Shown here piece by piece: positions 22,616 through 33,300 of a stretch of 64,000 nucleotides of DNA (position 1 is the stretch's first letter; each line of letters opens with the position of its first letter). A model generated the notes under the pieces. That model did not search any database and was not told where the DNA came from. It worked only from the letters and a program-made list of their open reading frames with translations. This DNA is from Cryoendolithus antarcticus (lineage: Eukaryota > Ascomycota > Dothideomycetes > Cladosporiales > Cladosporiaceae): positions 1 to 64,000 of the forward strand of contig NAJO01000071.1 of the NCBI GenBank assembly GCA_002077065.1, given 5' to 3'. The position numbers and the translations under genes are program-made.

Positions 22616-25600
22616 ATGGGCAAGCTACTGGCCCTTGAGCTGTATAACTTTAAGTCATACAAAGGCCACCACATACTGCACTTTGGCGACAGCTACTTCA
22701 CCTCCATCATCGGCCCCAATGGCTCAGGCAAATCCAATTCCATGGACGCCATCTCCTTCGTGCTTGGCATCAAGTCCTCACATCTGCGATCAACGCATCT
22801 GAGGGACCTGGTGTACCGTGGTCGCGTGTTGACCAAATCCAAGATCGATGCAAATGGGGATGTGGTGAACGGCAATGGAGAGCCAAATGGCGACGCTGAG
22901 GGCGGCGCAGACGAGTCAGAGAGTGACGAGGAGTCACAAATGAATGGAAAGCGCAATGATCCGCAGACCGCGTGGGTCATGGCAGTGTACGAGGACGATG
23001 CAGGCGAGGAGCAGAGGTGGAAGCGGAGCATTACCTCAGCTGGCCAGAGCGAGTACCGCATCAACAATCGCACTGTCACGGCCAAGCAGTACAACGATGC
23101 ACTGGAGGCTGAGAACATTCTGATCAAGGCCCGCAACTTTCTGGTCTTCCAGGGTGACGTTGAGACTGTGGCGTCGCAGTCACCGAAGGACCTCACTCGA
23201 CTGCTTGAGCAGATCAGCGGATCGTTGGAGTACGCCAAGGAGTATGACAGACTCAAGGCTGAGAAGGAGGCAGCCGATGAGGAGCAAGCTCACAAGCTGA
23301 ATCAACGCCGAGGCATCAATGGTGAGATCAGACAGTACCAGCAGCAGAAGGACGAGCTTGATCAGTACGAGCAAAAGCTTGACGAGAAGGACCAGGCTGT
23401 CATCACGAGCGTGCTCTACAAGCTCTTCCACTTCCAGCGCACTATCGAAGACAGCACAAATGAAATCAACAAGCGCCAAGAGGAGCTGAAGGAGTTCCGA
23501 CGCAATGTCCAGAAGTTCGAGGATCAGCTTCAGAAAGCTCAACAAGATCAAGCCAAGGTCGGGCGTGACGTGAGCAAGGTCGAGCGTGAGATCAAGCGCA
23601 GAGAGAAAAGTGTTGAGGAGAAAGAGAACGACCTTGTGCCGATTGATGAGAAGCTCAGCATCTCATCGAAGAACCTCGCCACCCACGAGACCAGCAGTGC
23701 AGACATCGGCAGGGACCGCGCGACCCAGAAGGCGACAGCAGATAAGCTACGAGCGAGCTTGACAACGGTGCAAAAGGCACAAGCACGGTGGCAAGCGGAG
23801 TGGACTGCGCAGCAACAGACGGCGGGTCGCGCTCTGAGCGCAAATGATCTCGCCGAGTATCAGAACCTCCGAGGCGAAGTCTACAAGCAGTCTGGGGAGG
23901 ATCAAGCTAAAGCAGACATCATCACACGCCAACTGAAGACCGACGAAGAGACAGTGAATTCCCTGAAGTCCAGTGTAGATCGTGCACAATCCTCAGCCAC
24001 TGCGCTAGAGGACGAAGTTTCTGCGCTCCAGACCAGGCGCGCCGACATCGACCGCCAGATCAAGACCACATCCAAAGACATCCGCACGAAGCAGACGGCC
24101 ATCAACAGTCTAAACAGCGATCGTACGCGCACCCGTCAGAAGCAACGCGAGCTTGACGAGAAGCTTCAGCAAGCTGGCATGAAGCTCGCCGAAGGGCAGT
24201 CACAGCAACGCGAGTCTAAGAAGGAAGCACGGCAGCGCGAAGTAGTTGCGGCAATGAAGCGAATCTTCCCTGGTGTGCGAGGTATGGTGCACCAGCTCTG
24301 CCACCCGAAGCAAAAGAAGTACGAGACCGCGTTACCGATCATCTTGGGAAGGCACTGGGATGCAGTGATCGTAGACACGGAGAAGACGGCACAGGCTTGT
24401 ATCAGCTACTTGAAGGAGCAGCGGTGGGGTCTCGTGAGCTTCCTACCACTTGACACAATCGTCCACAAGCAGCCAAGTGCCAATCTGCGTGGTCTGTCCC
24501 GCAACATGAAGCTTGCGATCGACTGCGTAGAGTTTGACACTGCGAATGAGCGAGCTATCAACATGGTCTGCGGCGACGACATTATCTGCGATGACTGGGA
24601 GACTGCAAGGGACCTGAAGTGGAACCGCAAAGTCGACGTCAAGATGGTGACGCTCGACGGCAGGTGCATCAGCAAGGCTGACCTGATCTCCGGTGGCGAA
24701 GGTCCGAGCGACAAGAAGCGCAGATTCGAGGATGCTGAGGTCGAGAACCTTCGCACGCTAGTCGAGAAGCTGAAGGGCGATCTCGATGGGTTGCCGAATG
24801 ATCACAAGCGACAACTCGAGGAAGAAACCTTGCAGTCTGAGCTCAGTGGGATGCAGCAGAAGGTGCAGTATCTGCAAGATGAGCTGACTGCACTGGATCG
24901 TAATATCAAGTCCAAGACGAAGGAGCTGAGCCATTCTCGCGGTCTCTTGACCGAAGCGCAGCCGAAGTACGAGAAACAGCTCGGTGGGCTCGAGACGCTT
25001 CGTCAGTCACTCGAGAAGTACACATCAGCCACTGCGGAAGTGGAGGACAAAGTCTTCGCCGACTTCTGTGAGCGATTGGGCTATGATAACATCCGGGAGT
25101 ACGAGCGCCAACAAGGTACTATGCAGCAGGAAGCGAAGGAGAAGGAGAACGACTTCAAGATGCAGATCTCGAGGCTGGAGAGTCAGCTCAAGTACGAGAC
25201 TGACAAGCTCAAGGATACCGAAACCCGCATCCAGAACATCCGGAACAAGAGTCAACGTGATCGCGACATGATCGCCGAGCTCATGTCACAGCGCGAGGCC
25301 ATCGGCGAGGAGCTTGACGTTCTGAACGCCGAGGTCGAGGAGCTCAACGAGCAGCTCGCAACGAAGAAGTCAGACTACGATACTCGCGCTGCCAAGGTCA
25401 ACGAAGCTCGCGGCGAAGTCAAGAAGAAGTCCAAGAACGTCAACAAGACGCTCGAAGCCGTGCAGTCGTACGAGGCAGACATCACGCGTGCGGCAACGCA
25501 GCGATACGCCTTACTCCGCACCTGCAAAGTCGACAACATCGACCTGCCCCTCGAAGAGGACAGTGCCGAGCTCAGCGCCATGCCACTGGAAGACGCCATA

Positions 25601-26468
25601 CTAGACGAGACCCAAGATCCAGACGCCATGGACGTCGACGGCGAAGCCCCAGCACCACGCTACAACGACCACGGCATCATTCCCTCTTTCAAAAACCTTG
25701 CCGATGATCTCCAAGAGGACTACAACGACGAAACCCTCACAACCCTCCAAGAAGACATCTCCAAAATCCAATCCGCGCTCGATAAATTCGCCCCAAACAT
25801 GCGCTCGGCCGACCGCCTCGAATCCACAGCGACCAAACTCCGCGCCACAGAAACCGACTTCAACGACGCGCGCGCGGCAGCGAAATCCGCCACAAAAGCT
25901 TTCGAAACCTGCAGAAACACCCGGCAGAGTCTCTTCAACAAAGCCTTCACGCACATCTCCACGCAGATTCTCCCCATCTACCGCGACCTGACGAAATCCC
26001 TCTCCTGGCCGCTCGGCGGGCAAGCCTATCTAGACGTCGAAGACGAGGACGAGCCGTACCTCTCTGGCGTGAAGTTCCACGCTACACCACCGGGGAAGCG
26101 GTTCAGAGACATGGAGCACTTGAGCGGTGGAGAGAAGACCATGGCTGCCCTGGCGCTGCTTTTTGCCGTGCATACATTCGCGCCGAGTCCGTTCTTCGTG
26201 CTGGATGAGGTTGATGCGGCGTTGGATGTGGCTAATACGAAGAGGTTGGCGAGCTATGTGAGGGAGAAGGCGGGGCCAGGGTGTCAGTTTGTTGTTATTA
26301 GTTTGAAGGCGGGGTTGTTTCAGGAGAGTGAGACGCTTGTGGGTGTGTTGAGGGATCAGGGGGGAAATTCGAGCAGGGGCGTGACGTTGGATGTGAGTTT
26401 GCTTGTGTGCGTGGACTGGGGGATTTGTGCTGACTTGCGTGTAGTTGCGGAAGTATCAGGCCGTGTGA
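22616..26468 (+). CDS. SMC1: Cohesin subunit SMC1
   Basis: Structural ATPase of the cohesin ring that holds sister chromatids. The N-terminal head begins MGKLLALELYNFKSYKGHHI with Walker A GPNGSGKSN at 33-41. An acidic insert (DESESDEES) lies at about 100-110. Long coiled coils flank a hinge at about 547-690 (FPGVRGMVHQLCHPKQKKYE; VDTEKTAQACISYLKEQRWG). The C-terminal head has LSGGEKTMAALALLFAVHTF (about 1169) and Walker B PFFVLDEVDAALD. The open frame runs on to 26938, but the last 470 nt are not protein-like. A 52-nt intron at 26393-26444 (GTGAGT, GCTGAC branch, GTAG) converts ...GVTLD into LRKYQAV and stop at 26468, matching the TLDLxKY ending of SMC1 proteins. Product about 1266 aa. Confidence 0.95.
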
Positions 26469-26721
26469 TCGGCCTGAAAGCCGGTCGTCAACAACGCAAA
26501 GACTGCAAGACTAGTGTGCTCGCAATACGAACAGGATGGCCGGCTTCGGCGAACAGGAACCACACGCTGGGTGGTCCAACGTGGTTTGAACAAGTAGTCG
26601 CTGCATTTGCTCCTTGGATGTCCTCGCTGAGTCGATTCACTATAGCTGAGACGCACGGCCTGACCGAGGTTGCTGTAGCTACCATTGTTTCTACATCTCA
26701 TCATTATCCCCAGAACTCAAG

Positions 26722-28317
26722 CTACGTCTGCAATTCCCCACCCATACCCCCCAGCGTCACGGACTTAGTCACAAGGTACTCATCAATCCCCAATTTACTT
26801 CCCTCCCTCCCAAACCCACTCTCCTTCACACCCCCAAATGGACTCGCGGGATCCGAGATCAGCCCCGTGTTAACACCAATCATACCCACCTCCAGCGCCT
26901 CCGCCACGCGATACACTCTCTGCACGTCCTTGCTGTAGAAGTACCCCGCGAGCCCTACTTCAGTATCGTTGGCCAACTTGACGACTTCAGCCTCGGTGTC
27001 GAATTTGAAGAGCCCGGCTACGGGGCCGAAAGTCTCTTCGCTTGACAAGATCATCGAGGGCTTCATGTCGCGGATTACTGTGGGGGCGTAGAAGTTCGGT
27101 CCGAGGTCATCTCTAGGCTTCCCGCCAACGAGCACTTGTCCTCCTTTCTTCACTGCATCCTCAACATGCGCGCTCACTTTGCCGATAGCCCTGTCGTGGA
27201 TAAGAGGACCATGTGTGACACCGTCCGCGAATCCCGAGCCAAGCTTGAAAGCCTCGACTTTCTTCGCGAAAGCCGTGGCGAATTTATCGTAGATCTCCGA
27301 TTGGATGTACAGTCTATTAGCGCAGACGCACGTCTGGCCACTCGAGCGGAATTTCGAGGTAATCGCGCCCGCAACGGCGAGGTCCAAATCTGCGTCGTTG
27401 AAGACTATGAATGGGCCGTTGCCGCCCAGCTCGAAAGACAACTTCTTGAGAGTCTGCGAGGATTGCTTCATAAGCAGCTTGCCGACGCCCGTGCTGCCGG
27501 TGAAACTTATCTTCCGCACCGTGGGGCTGGATGTCATCGCGGAGCCGACTTCGGGTGTGTTTTTCAGCGCTGTGACGATGTTGACGACGCCCTTGGGCAC
27601 GCCGGCGCGGATGCTGAGTTCGGCTAGTGCGGCGGCTGTGAAGGGCGTTTCGCCGGGGGATTTGACAACGACTGTGCAGCCTGCTGCTAACGCGGGGCCG
27701 ATCTTGCGAGTTATCATTGCTGCAGGGAAGTTCCAGGGCGTGATGAGACCCGCGACGCCAACGGGCTCTCTTGTGGTGAAGACGCGGTTCCCTGGGACTG
27801 TAGCGGAGATTGTCTCGCCCCCGATACGGGGCGCTTCTTCGGCGAACCACTCGAAGAACCCCGCCGCGTACGCGACCTCCCCCTTCGCATCCGCAATCGG
27901 CTTGCCGTTCTCCCATGTAATCAGCTTCGCCAAATCCTCACCGTTGTCGACCATGAGCTGATACCAAGCTCGTAGTATCCGGCCCCGCTCCCGGCCGGTC
28001 TTCTTTCTCCACGCTGGCAGCGCAGCAGATGCAGCTGTTATGGCGTCCTCAGTCTCTTTAGCAGACATCTCGGGCATAGTGCCTATGACTTTTCCTGAGG
28101 CCGGGTCAGTGACCTCGAAGGTCTGCCCGCTGGACGCGGAGACCCATTGGCCGTCGATGAAGCCCTGGGATTTGAAGAGGGAGCTATCTTTGAGGGAGGG
28201 AACGGTGTGCTGCATGCTGGCGTATGTTCTTGAGGGTATAATATGAAGGGATGCTGTGCGAGATATTTGGGTACGGAGAGCGGGGTGGGAGGTGAGGGTG
28301 CAGAGGAGAGACTTCAT
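26722..28317 (-). CDS. UGA2: Succinate-semialdehyde dehydrogenase, probably mitochondrial
   Basis: Oxidises succinate semialdehyde to succinate in GABA catabolism using NAD(P)+. Aldehyde-dehydrogenase landmarks: GLITPWNFPAAMITRKIGPA, the cofactor-binding FTGSTGVGK, the general-base Glu in SFELGGNGPF, and the nucleophilic Cys in SSGQTCVCANR. The C-terminus SPFGGVKESGFGREGSKLGI then GIDEYLVTKSV is typical of the SSADH branch. Start ATG at 28317 (MKSLLCTLTSHPALRTQISR), which gives 531 aa and a basic, Ser-rich mitochondrial-type leader before MQHTVPSLKDSSLFKSQGF. An internal Met at that second point could make a cytosolic form. The frame upstream of 28317 is not protein-like. Convergent with SMC1, 253 bp apart. 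Confidence 0.92.
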   Translation of the reverse strand: MKSLLCTLTSHPALRTQISRTASLHIIPSRTYASMQHTVPSLKDSSLFKSQGFIDGQWVSASSGQTFEVTDPASGKVIGTMPEMSAKETEDAITAASAALPAWRKKTGRERGRILRAWYQLMVDNGEDLAKLITWENGKPIADAKGEVAYAAGFFEWFAEEAPRIGGETISATVPGNRVFTTREPVGVAGLITPWNFPAAMITRKIGPALAAGCTVVVKSPGETPFTAAALAELSIRAGVPKGVVNIVTALKNTPEVGSAMTSSPTVRKISFTGSTGVGKLLMKQSSQTLKKLSFELGGNGPFIVFNDADLDLAVAGAITSKFRSSGQTCVCANRLYIQSEIYDKFATAFAKKVEAFKLGSGFADGVTHGPLIHDRAIGKVSAHVEDAVKKGGQVLVGGKPRDDLGPNFYAPTVIRDMKPSMILSSEETFGPVAGLFKFDTEAEVVKLANDTEVGLAGYFYSKDVQRVYRVAEALEVGMIGVNTGLISDPASPFGGVKESGFGREGSKLGIDEYLVTKSVTLGGMGGELQT

Positions 28318-28989
28318 CTTGACGGTAAAGGAGGGGTATAGAGGGGAAAGATATGCGTATGTAGTACTGGTGACGCGCTCGCCGCTAGGGCGAGATGTGT
28401 CAGCGAGGCATTGGTATGTACATGTGCATGGTCGTCCTGCGAGCTGCAGCCACCGCAATAGCTCCGGGTTACAAAGTCGAGATGTGACGTTGCTAGCTCC
28501 ACGCTAATTGGTCAACTCATCGCCTGCTTTGGGAAGTTGCTGACTTCAAGCTGTTCTTCGACGCAGGTACAGATGCCACAGCATGATGTTTCGCGTTCGG
28601 CCATATATCGGCACACGCTCCCCAATGATAGCAGCGTTGTATGCTGCACCAGATCTCCAATTGCGTCGCGCATCGTGTCGGATTCTCGATCCCGTGGGCA
28701 TTGTGGCTGGCGATCATCGCGATAAGACCCGTCTAGCTGCGACTGGCTTCCAGACAATTGCATGCCGTGTCCTGCCATTGCGGACGCTTAGCATATCGCA
28801 TTGAAGCAGGTCATGGATATGCTGCTGCAAGAGTTGGCTCCAGTGCTCTGGCGTTTCTCAATTTCGTTGCTTCGCTTCGATTCGGGGCATCGGGCAGGCA
28901 GCCGACGCTATTTTTCGATGACGGAGACAGCGGGCTCGCAGTCGCCTCGGTGCCGTTCATCGTGGAATAGCTCTGGCAAGTCCAGTACC
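28318..28989. other. Intergenic, no supported gene
   Basis: 672 bp upstream of the succinate-semialdehyde dehydrogenase gene and downstream of the EMI1-like gene (both minus). Small frames on both strands (for example 28758-28970, 28801-29223) lack features; the latter is antisense to the EMI1-like gene. Confidence 0.45.
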
Positions 28990-30027
28990 TCATTCCCACC
29001 CCCACATCCTCTTTACGCGATCGCCAACCGTCTCCTTCCCTTGCTCGCGCCTCAGCTTGCGTGCCTTGCTCTCATCCTCCATTGCCACGCGGATCTCCTG
29101 CGCATACTCCTTCTGCGTCCGACTCTCAGCAGCCACAAGCTGCAGCTCCACCTCCTTCTCCATGTCGCTCAGCCCCTCCAACCTCCTCTTGATCACAGCC
29201 TGTTTCTCGGGCGAGAAGCTTGAGAGTGTAGTCGGCACACTCTTCTCTTGTGCCTCCCGTCTCCCCTTCGCAAACGCACTTTCCTCCCCGAGTGCTTTCA
29301 CCGTAGCCTCCCCACTGATCAAAGGCGGCAGCACAGGCGTCTCCCTCCCCTCCTTCCGCGCAGTCTCAGCCATCTCCTCCCGTTCCAGCATCTCATGATA
29401 CAGCCGATCAGCGTGCATCTGCACCCTCTCCTCATCCATCTCGCTCCTTCCACCTACACTCAAGTACCCCAGCGCCTTCAAAAACCTACTCTGCATCTCA
29501 TAGCACCTGATGAAACTCCGATTCTCCTCTTTGCACATGGTCATGCGTTTCATCCAGGAGCCGTTTGTGAAGCAGTCCTTCTCAGCCATCTGTTCCATGA
29601 CGCAGTTCTGCAAGGCTGCGCGGCCTATCTCAGACCGCCGATCCGAGTAGGCGTCTAGGACATCTTTCATGCGGTCTTGGTCGGATTTGCCGCTGGATTC
29701 GATGGAGGTCTGGGAGCGGTAGGTGGACCAGAGGTGGGCGTAGCGGCCGTCGGGAAAGAGGGATTCGGGGGGGACGGAGGCAGTGGTGGGGTTTGATGTG
29801 GCATTGTCGGGCACTTGAGCTTGGGTGGTAGCGGTGGGCCCGGGCTGGTCCCAGCCCAGTTGCGAACGGTAGGATTGGGAGGGCTGACCAGAGGTCTCGG
29901 GTTTCGAAGGAGCTTGCGTCGTTTGGTACTTCACGGGTGATTCTTTGTCGAGGTACTCGCGGAGGGCTGGGTCGAGCTTGCTATAGGCGTCATTTGCAGC
30001 AGGCTTGCTATCCCAGAACCAGCCCAT
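28990..30027 (-). CDS. EMI1: EMI1-like twin CX9C protein (DUF3128 family) with long flanks
   Basis: 345 aa starting MGWFWDSKPAANDAYSKLDP. A central segment has two CX9C motifs: NCVMEQMAEKDC, then after FTNGSWMKRMTM, CKEENRSFIRC. This is the arrangement of small mitochondrial intermembrane-space proteins imported by Mia40 and of the yeast Emi1/DUF3128 group. The N-terminal third is Pro/Gln/Ser-rich. The C-terminal third is highly charged and helical (MDEERVQMHADRLYHEMLER; LEGLSDMEKEVELQL) and ends DRVKRMWGWE. Yeast Emi1 is much shorter, so both flanks are filamentous-fungal additions. No presequence, as expected for CX9C proteins. Divergent from RAD2. Assignment rests on the cysteine pattern and the MGWFW start; function not shown here. 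Confidence 0.7.
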   Translation of the reverse strand: MGWFWDSKPAANDAYSKLDPALREYLDKESPVKYQTTQAPSKPETSGQPSQSYRSQLGWDQPGPTATTQAQVPDNATSNPTTASVPPESLFPDGRYAHLWSTYRSQTSIESSGKSDQDRMKDVLDAYSDRRSEIGRAALQNCVMEQMAEKDCFTNGSWMKRMTMCKEENRSFIRCYEMQSRFLKALGYLSVGGRSEMDEERVQMHADRLYHEMLEREEMAETARKEGRETPVLPPLISGEATVKALGEESAFAKGRREAQEKSVPTTLSSFSPEKQAVIKRRLEGLSDMEKEVELQLVAAESRTQKEYAQEIRVAMEDESKARKLRREQGKETVGDRVKRMWGWE

Positions 30028-30300
30028 ATTGGCGATGATCTAACAAGTTCAAGCCACTTCTACTGGGCTTCACAAAGCAGAACTTCAAGGTACCGGCTCT
30101 CGGAAACTGAGACCGAAGAGCTGCAGGGTTCGGCAACGAGATCTACTCGCGCACGTGGCAGCGCGATCTTCCCGCGTCGTTCTGATGTCACCATACTTCC
30201 GGCGGTACATGTCACTTTTAACCAGAGTGTCATTTGTATTTCGCAACCGACTGCACCCTGTACTCTGCCTTCGTGCGTTTCTCAAGGTGGATCGGCCAAG

Positions 30301-33300
30301 ATGGGTGTCACAGGCCTCTGGTCCATCGTCCAGCCCTGCGCCCGCCCCACCAAACTCGAGACACTCCACCGCAAGCGCCTCGCCGTAGACGCCTCGATCT
30401 GGATCTATCAGTTCCTCAAAGCCGTGCGCGACAAAGAGGGTAATGCCCTCCGCAACAGTCACGTGGTAGGCTTCTTCCGTCGCATCTGCAAGTTGCTGTT
30501 CTTCGGCATCAAGCCCGTCTTCGTCTTCGATGGCGGCGCGCCCGCGCTGAAGCGGAGTGTCATCCGCGCAAGAAAGCAGAGACGTGAGGGCCGACGCGAT
30601 GATGCGGCACGTACGGCGGGGAAGTTGTTGGCAGTGCAAATGCAGCGGCGTGCGGAGGAGGAGGAGATGAGACGGAAGGAAGAGGTGAGGCATCCGGTTG
30701 TGGAAGAGGAGGCTATCGTGCCGGAGAGCGAAATGGTGTATGTCGACGAGCTACAGATGACACAGCAAGAGCGGCAGCAGAATCGGAAGTTCAGGAAGAA
30801 AGACGCATATCATTTGCCCGACTTGGATGTGTCTATGAACGAGATGGGTGGGCCGAACGATATGCGGATCATGAGTTTGGAGGAGCTGCAGGCTTATGCC
30901 AGGCAGTTTGAGGCAGGAGAGGATATCAATGTGTATGATTTCAGTAAGATCGATTATGAGTCGCCGTTCTTTACGAGTCTGCCGGCTTCGGATCGGTATA
31001 ATATCTTGAATGCTGCGCGGCTGAGGAGTCGATTGAGGATGGGTCATTCGAAGGAGCAGCTGGATACGATGTTCCCGGATCGGATGGCGTTTTCGAAGTT
31101 CCAAATTGAGCGGGTGACGGAACGGAATGAGTTGACGCAGAGATTGATGCATATCAATGGTGGTGATGATGCGGCTTATAGTGGTCAGGGTAGGGTTGCG
31201 GGCGAGAAGGGGAGGGAGTATGTGCTTGTCAAGAATGATGGAGTGGAGGGTGGCTGGGCGCTGGGGGTTGTCAGTAATGAGGGCACGACTGTGAACAAGG
31301 CGATCGATTTGGATAAGCCTGAGCCCGTCGCTAAGCAGGAGAGTGAAAGCGAGGAGGACTTCGAGGACGTGCCGGTTGAGGGATTGAATCGATTGCCGAA
31401 GCAGAACCGTCCAGCTGCTGTTCCAGCTAGCGATTTGTCGCGAAAGCGGAAGGCATTCTACAAGTCACGGAAGTCGGCCGCGCGCAAGAAGCCAAGGATC
31501 ACCGCGCAAGACGACCCAGACTCCCTCTTCGTCGCTGAGCAGCCATCTTCTCCCGAGCCAGAGGTTGATGAGGAGAACGAGTTGTTCGCGTGCTCGGATC
31601 ACGACTCAGCGGACGAGGACCTGGACCTCGCTATCGCCATGTCTTTGCAAAAGGAGAGCGGTGAGACAGGCGAACAAGACGAATCCAACAGCCCTAATAA
31701 AGATCGACCGGCCGACGCCCCGCCATCTTACCACCAAGCTCCCGCTCCAACACTAAACGCTGTGCCTCGTGGCTCTGGTCGTGCCATAGCGAACCTGTTC
31801 AACAAACGCGCTCACGCTGTCGCACCCGACAGCCGCGAAGTCACATCTTTCGGCGTCCCTGCCCCCCGAAGCGACGATGGTGGTAGTTCTGATGACGACA
31901 AGGCGCTAGATCTCCAAGCCGCACTGGCTGAAAGCCGCAAGGGCAAACGGGAAAAGACGCCGGAGGGGCCAGGCCCGAGGTATCAGAATACGCTGCCGCA
32001 TGCTTCGTCCCCGGTCAGGACGCGAAAGCCAGACGCAGTGGAGAAAGTAGCCAAGCAATCCGGTTTCGGCGGTCCTCTCCCCTTCGAAAAGCTCGATCTC
32101 GGCACCTCCCTCCTCGGCGCTAAGAAAATGCAAGCCCGCACGGAAGAAGCCAAAGGCGGCTTCGTGCGGCCTGGCGAAGACATCGACGTTGAGATGAAGC
32201 CCGCCGAGCCGTTGCCGCCTTGGTTTGAGGGAAGTCTGGAGAACGGAATCGCTGCACAGAAGGATATGGAGGCTGAGGATCGGGAGAGAGCGAGGGAGTT
32301 TGGGAGACAATTTCAGTTTGAGAAGAAGGGGAGGGGTGTTTTGAAGAGGTGGGAGACGAGGGAGGTGATTGATTTGGAGGGGGAGGATGAGGAAGGGGAA
32401 AAGGCGGAGGTTATTGAGATCGATGGGGTAGAGGAGGTTGGAATGCATGGGAGGGGGGAGTCGCCGACGCTTGTTACGGATGGGATGGAGCTTGTGAACT
32501 CTGCTACGAACTCGCCACGGCCTGCTGAAAGTGTGGACGATGAAGAGCGCCAGGCTAAGACTATGGACGATGCGGCTGAAGATCTACGCGCAGAACCACA
32601 GGTGCCCGCGCCTGCGGAGGTGAACGCTCGAGTCGTCGCGGCGAAGACTGCAGCTCAAGCGCCGTTCGAGATGATGGACAGCGACGAAGAGGAAGCTGGT
32701 GATGCTCCCGCATCCATGTTGCGGATTTCAGCAACTCCGGCAATGACGGCTGGCGCGATGATCGACGATCACACGAAGAGCAATGATTCGGCCGGCGAGC
32801 CCGAGGCTCCGCCAACAATGGTCGGCGATGACGAGGCTAACGAAGAGGAGATTGAATGGAGCGAAAGTGATGGCGAAGGCGACAGGGCAGCACAAGTTGT
32901 AGAGAAGGCTTCCTCTCGTGTCAATGGGACTACTACGCAACTTGTACCGCTGAACGACGTCTATCCAAAAGCGGACAAGAGATCGCCATCTGAAGACTTC
33001 GAAGATGTGACAATGAAAGACAGTACGACAGCAGCCCTAGCGCGATCCCCGTCCGCAGACTTCGAAGACGTAGACATGGCAGCACCCGCGAAGCAAGCCA
33101 CGCCTCCATCATCACATCGGAACAACTTCGCAGTCCCGTCCCTCGCAACCCAAGACACTCTCCCCGATCTCGAAGAGGACAACTACGACTCCTTCTCCGA
33201 CCCCGAAGACGTCGAGATCCTGCGCGGCCTCGCAGCCGAAGCTGAAGAACACGCCCGCTTCGCCTCCCAACTGAACAACAAACCCACCACCACCCAGCAA

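Noticed and set aside
26393..26938. C-terminal extension of SMC1 by the open frame past 26392
   Set aside because: A canonical intron at 26393-26444 restores the family-type ending LRKYQ and a stop at 26468; the extension is unlike protein and is antisense to the neighbouring dehydrogenase end.
27305..27961. 218-codon plus-strand frame antisense to succinate-semialdehyde dehydrogenase
   Set aside because: Perfect mirror of a conserved enzyme-coding region; codon bias explains the open frame.
30085..30693. 202-codon minus-strand frame across the RAD2 start
   Set aside because: Antisense to the conserved XPG N-nuclease region.
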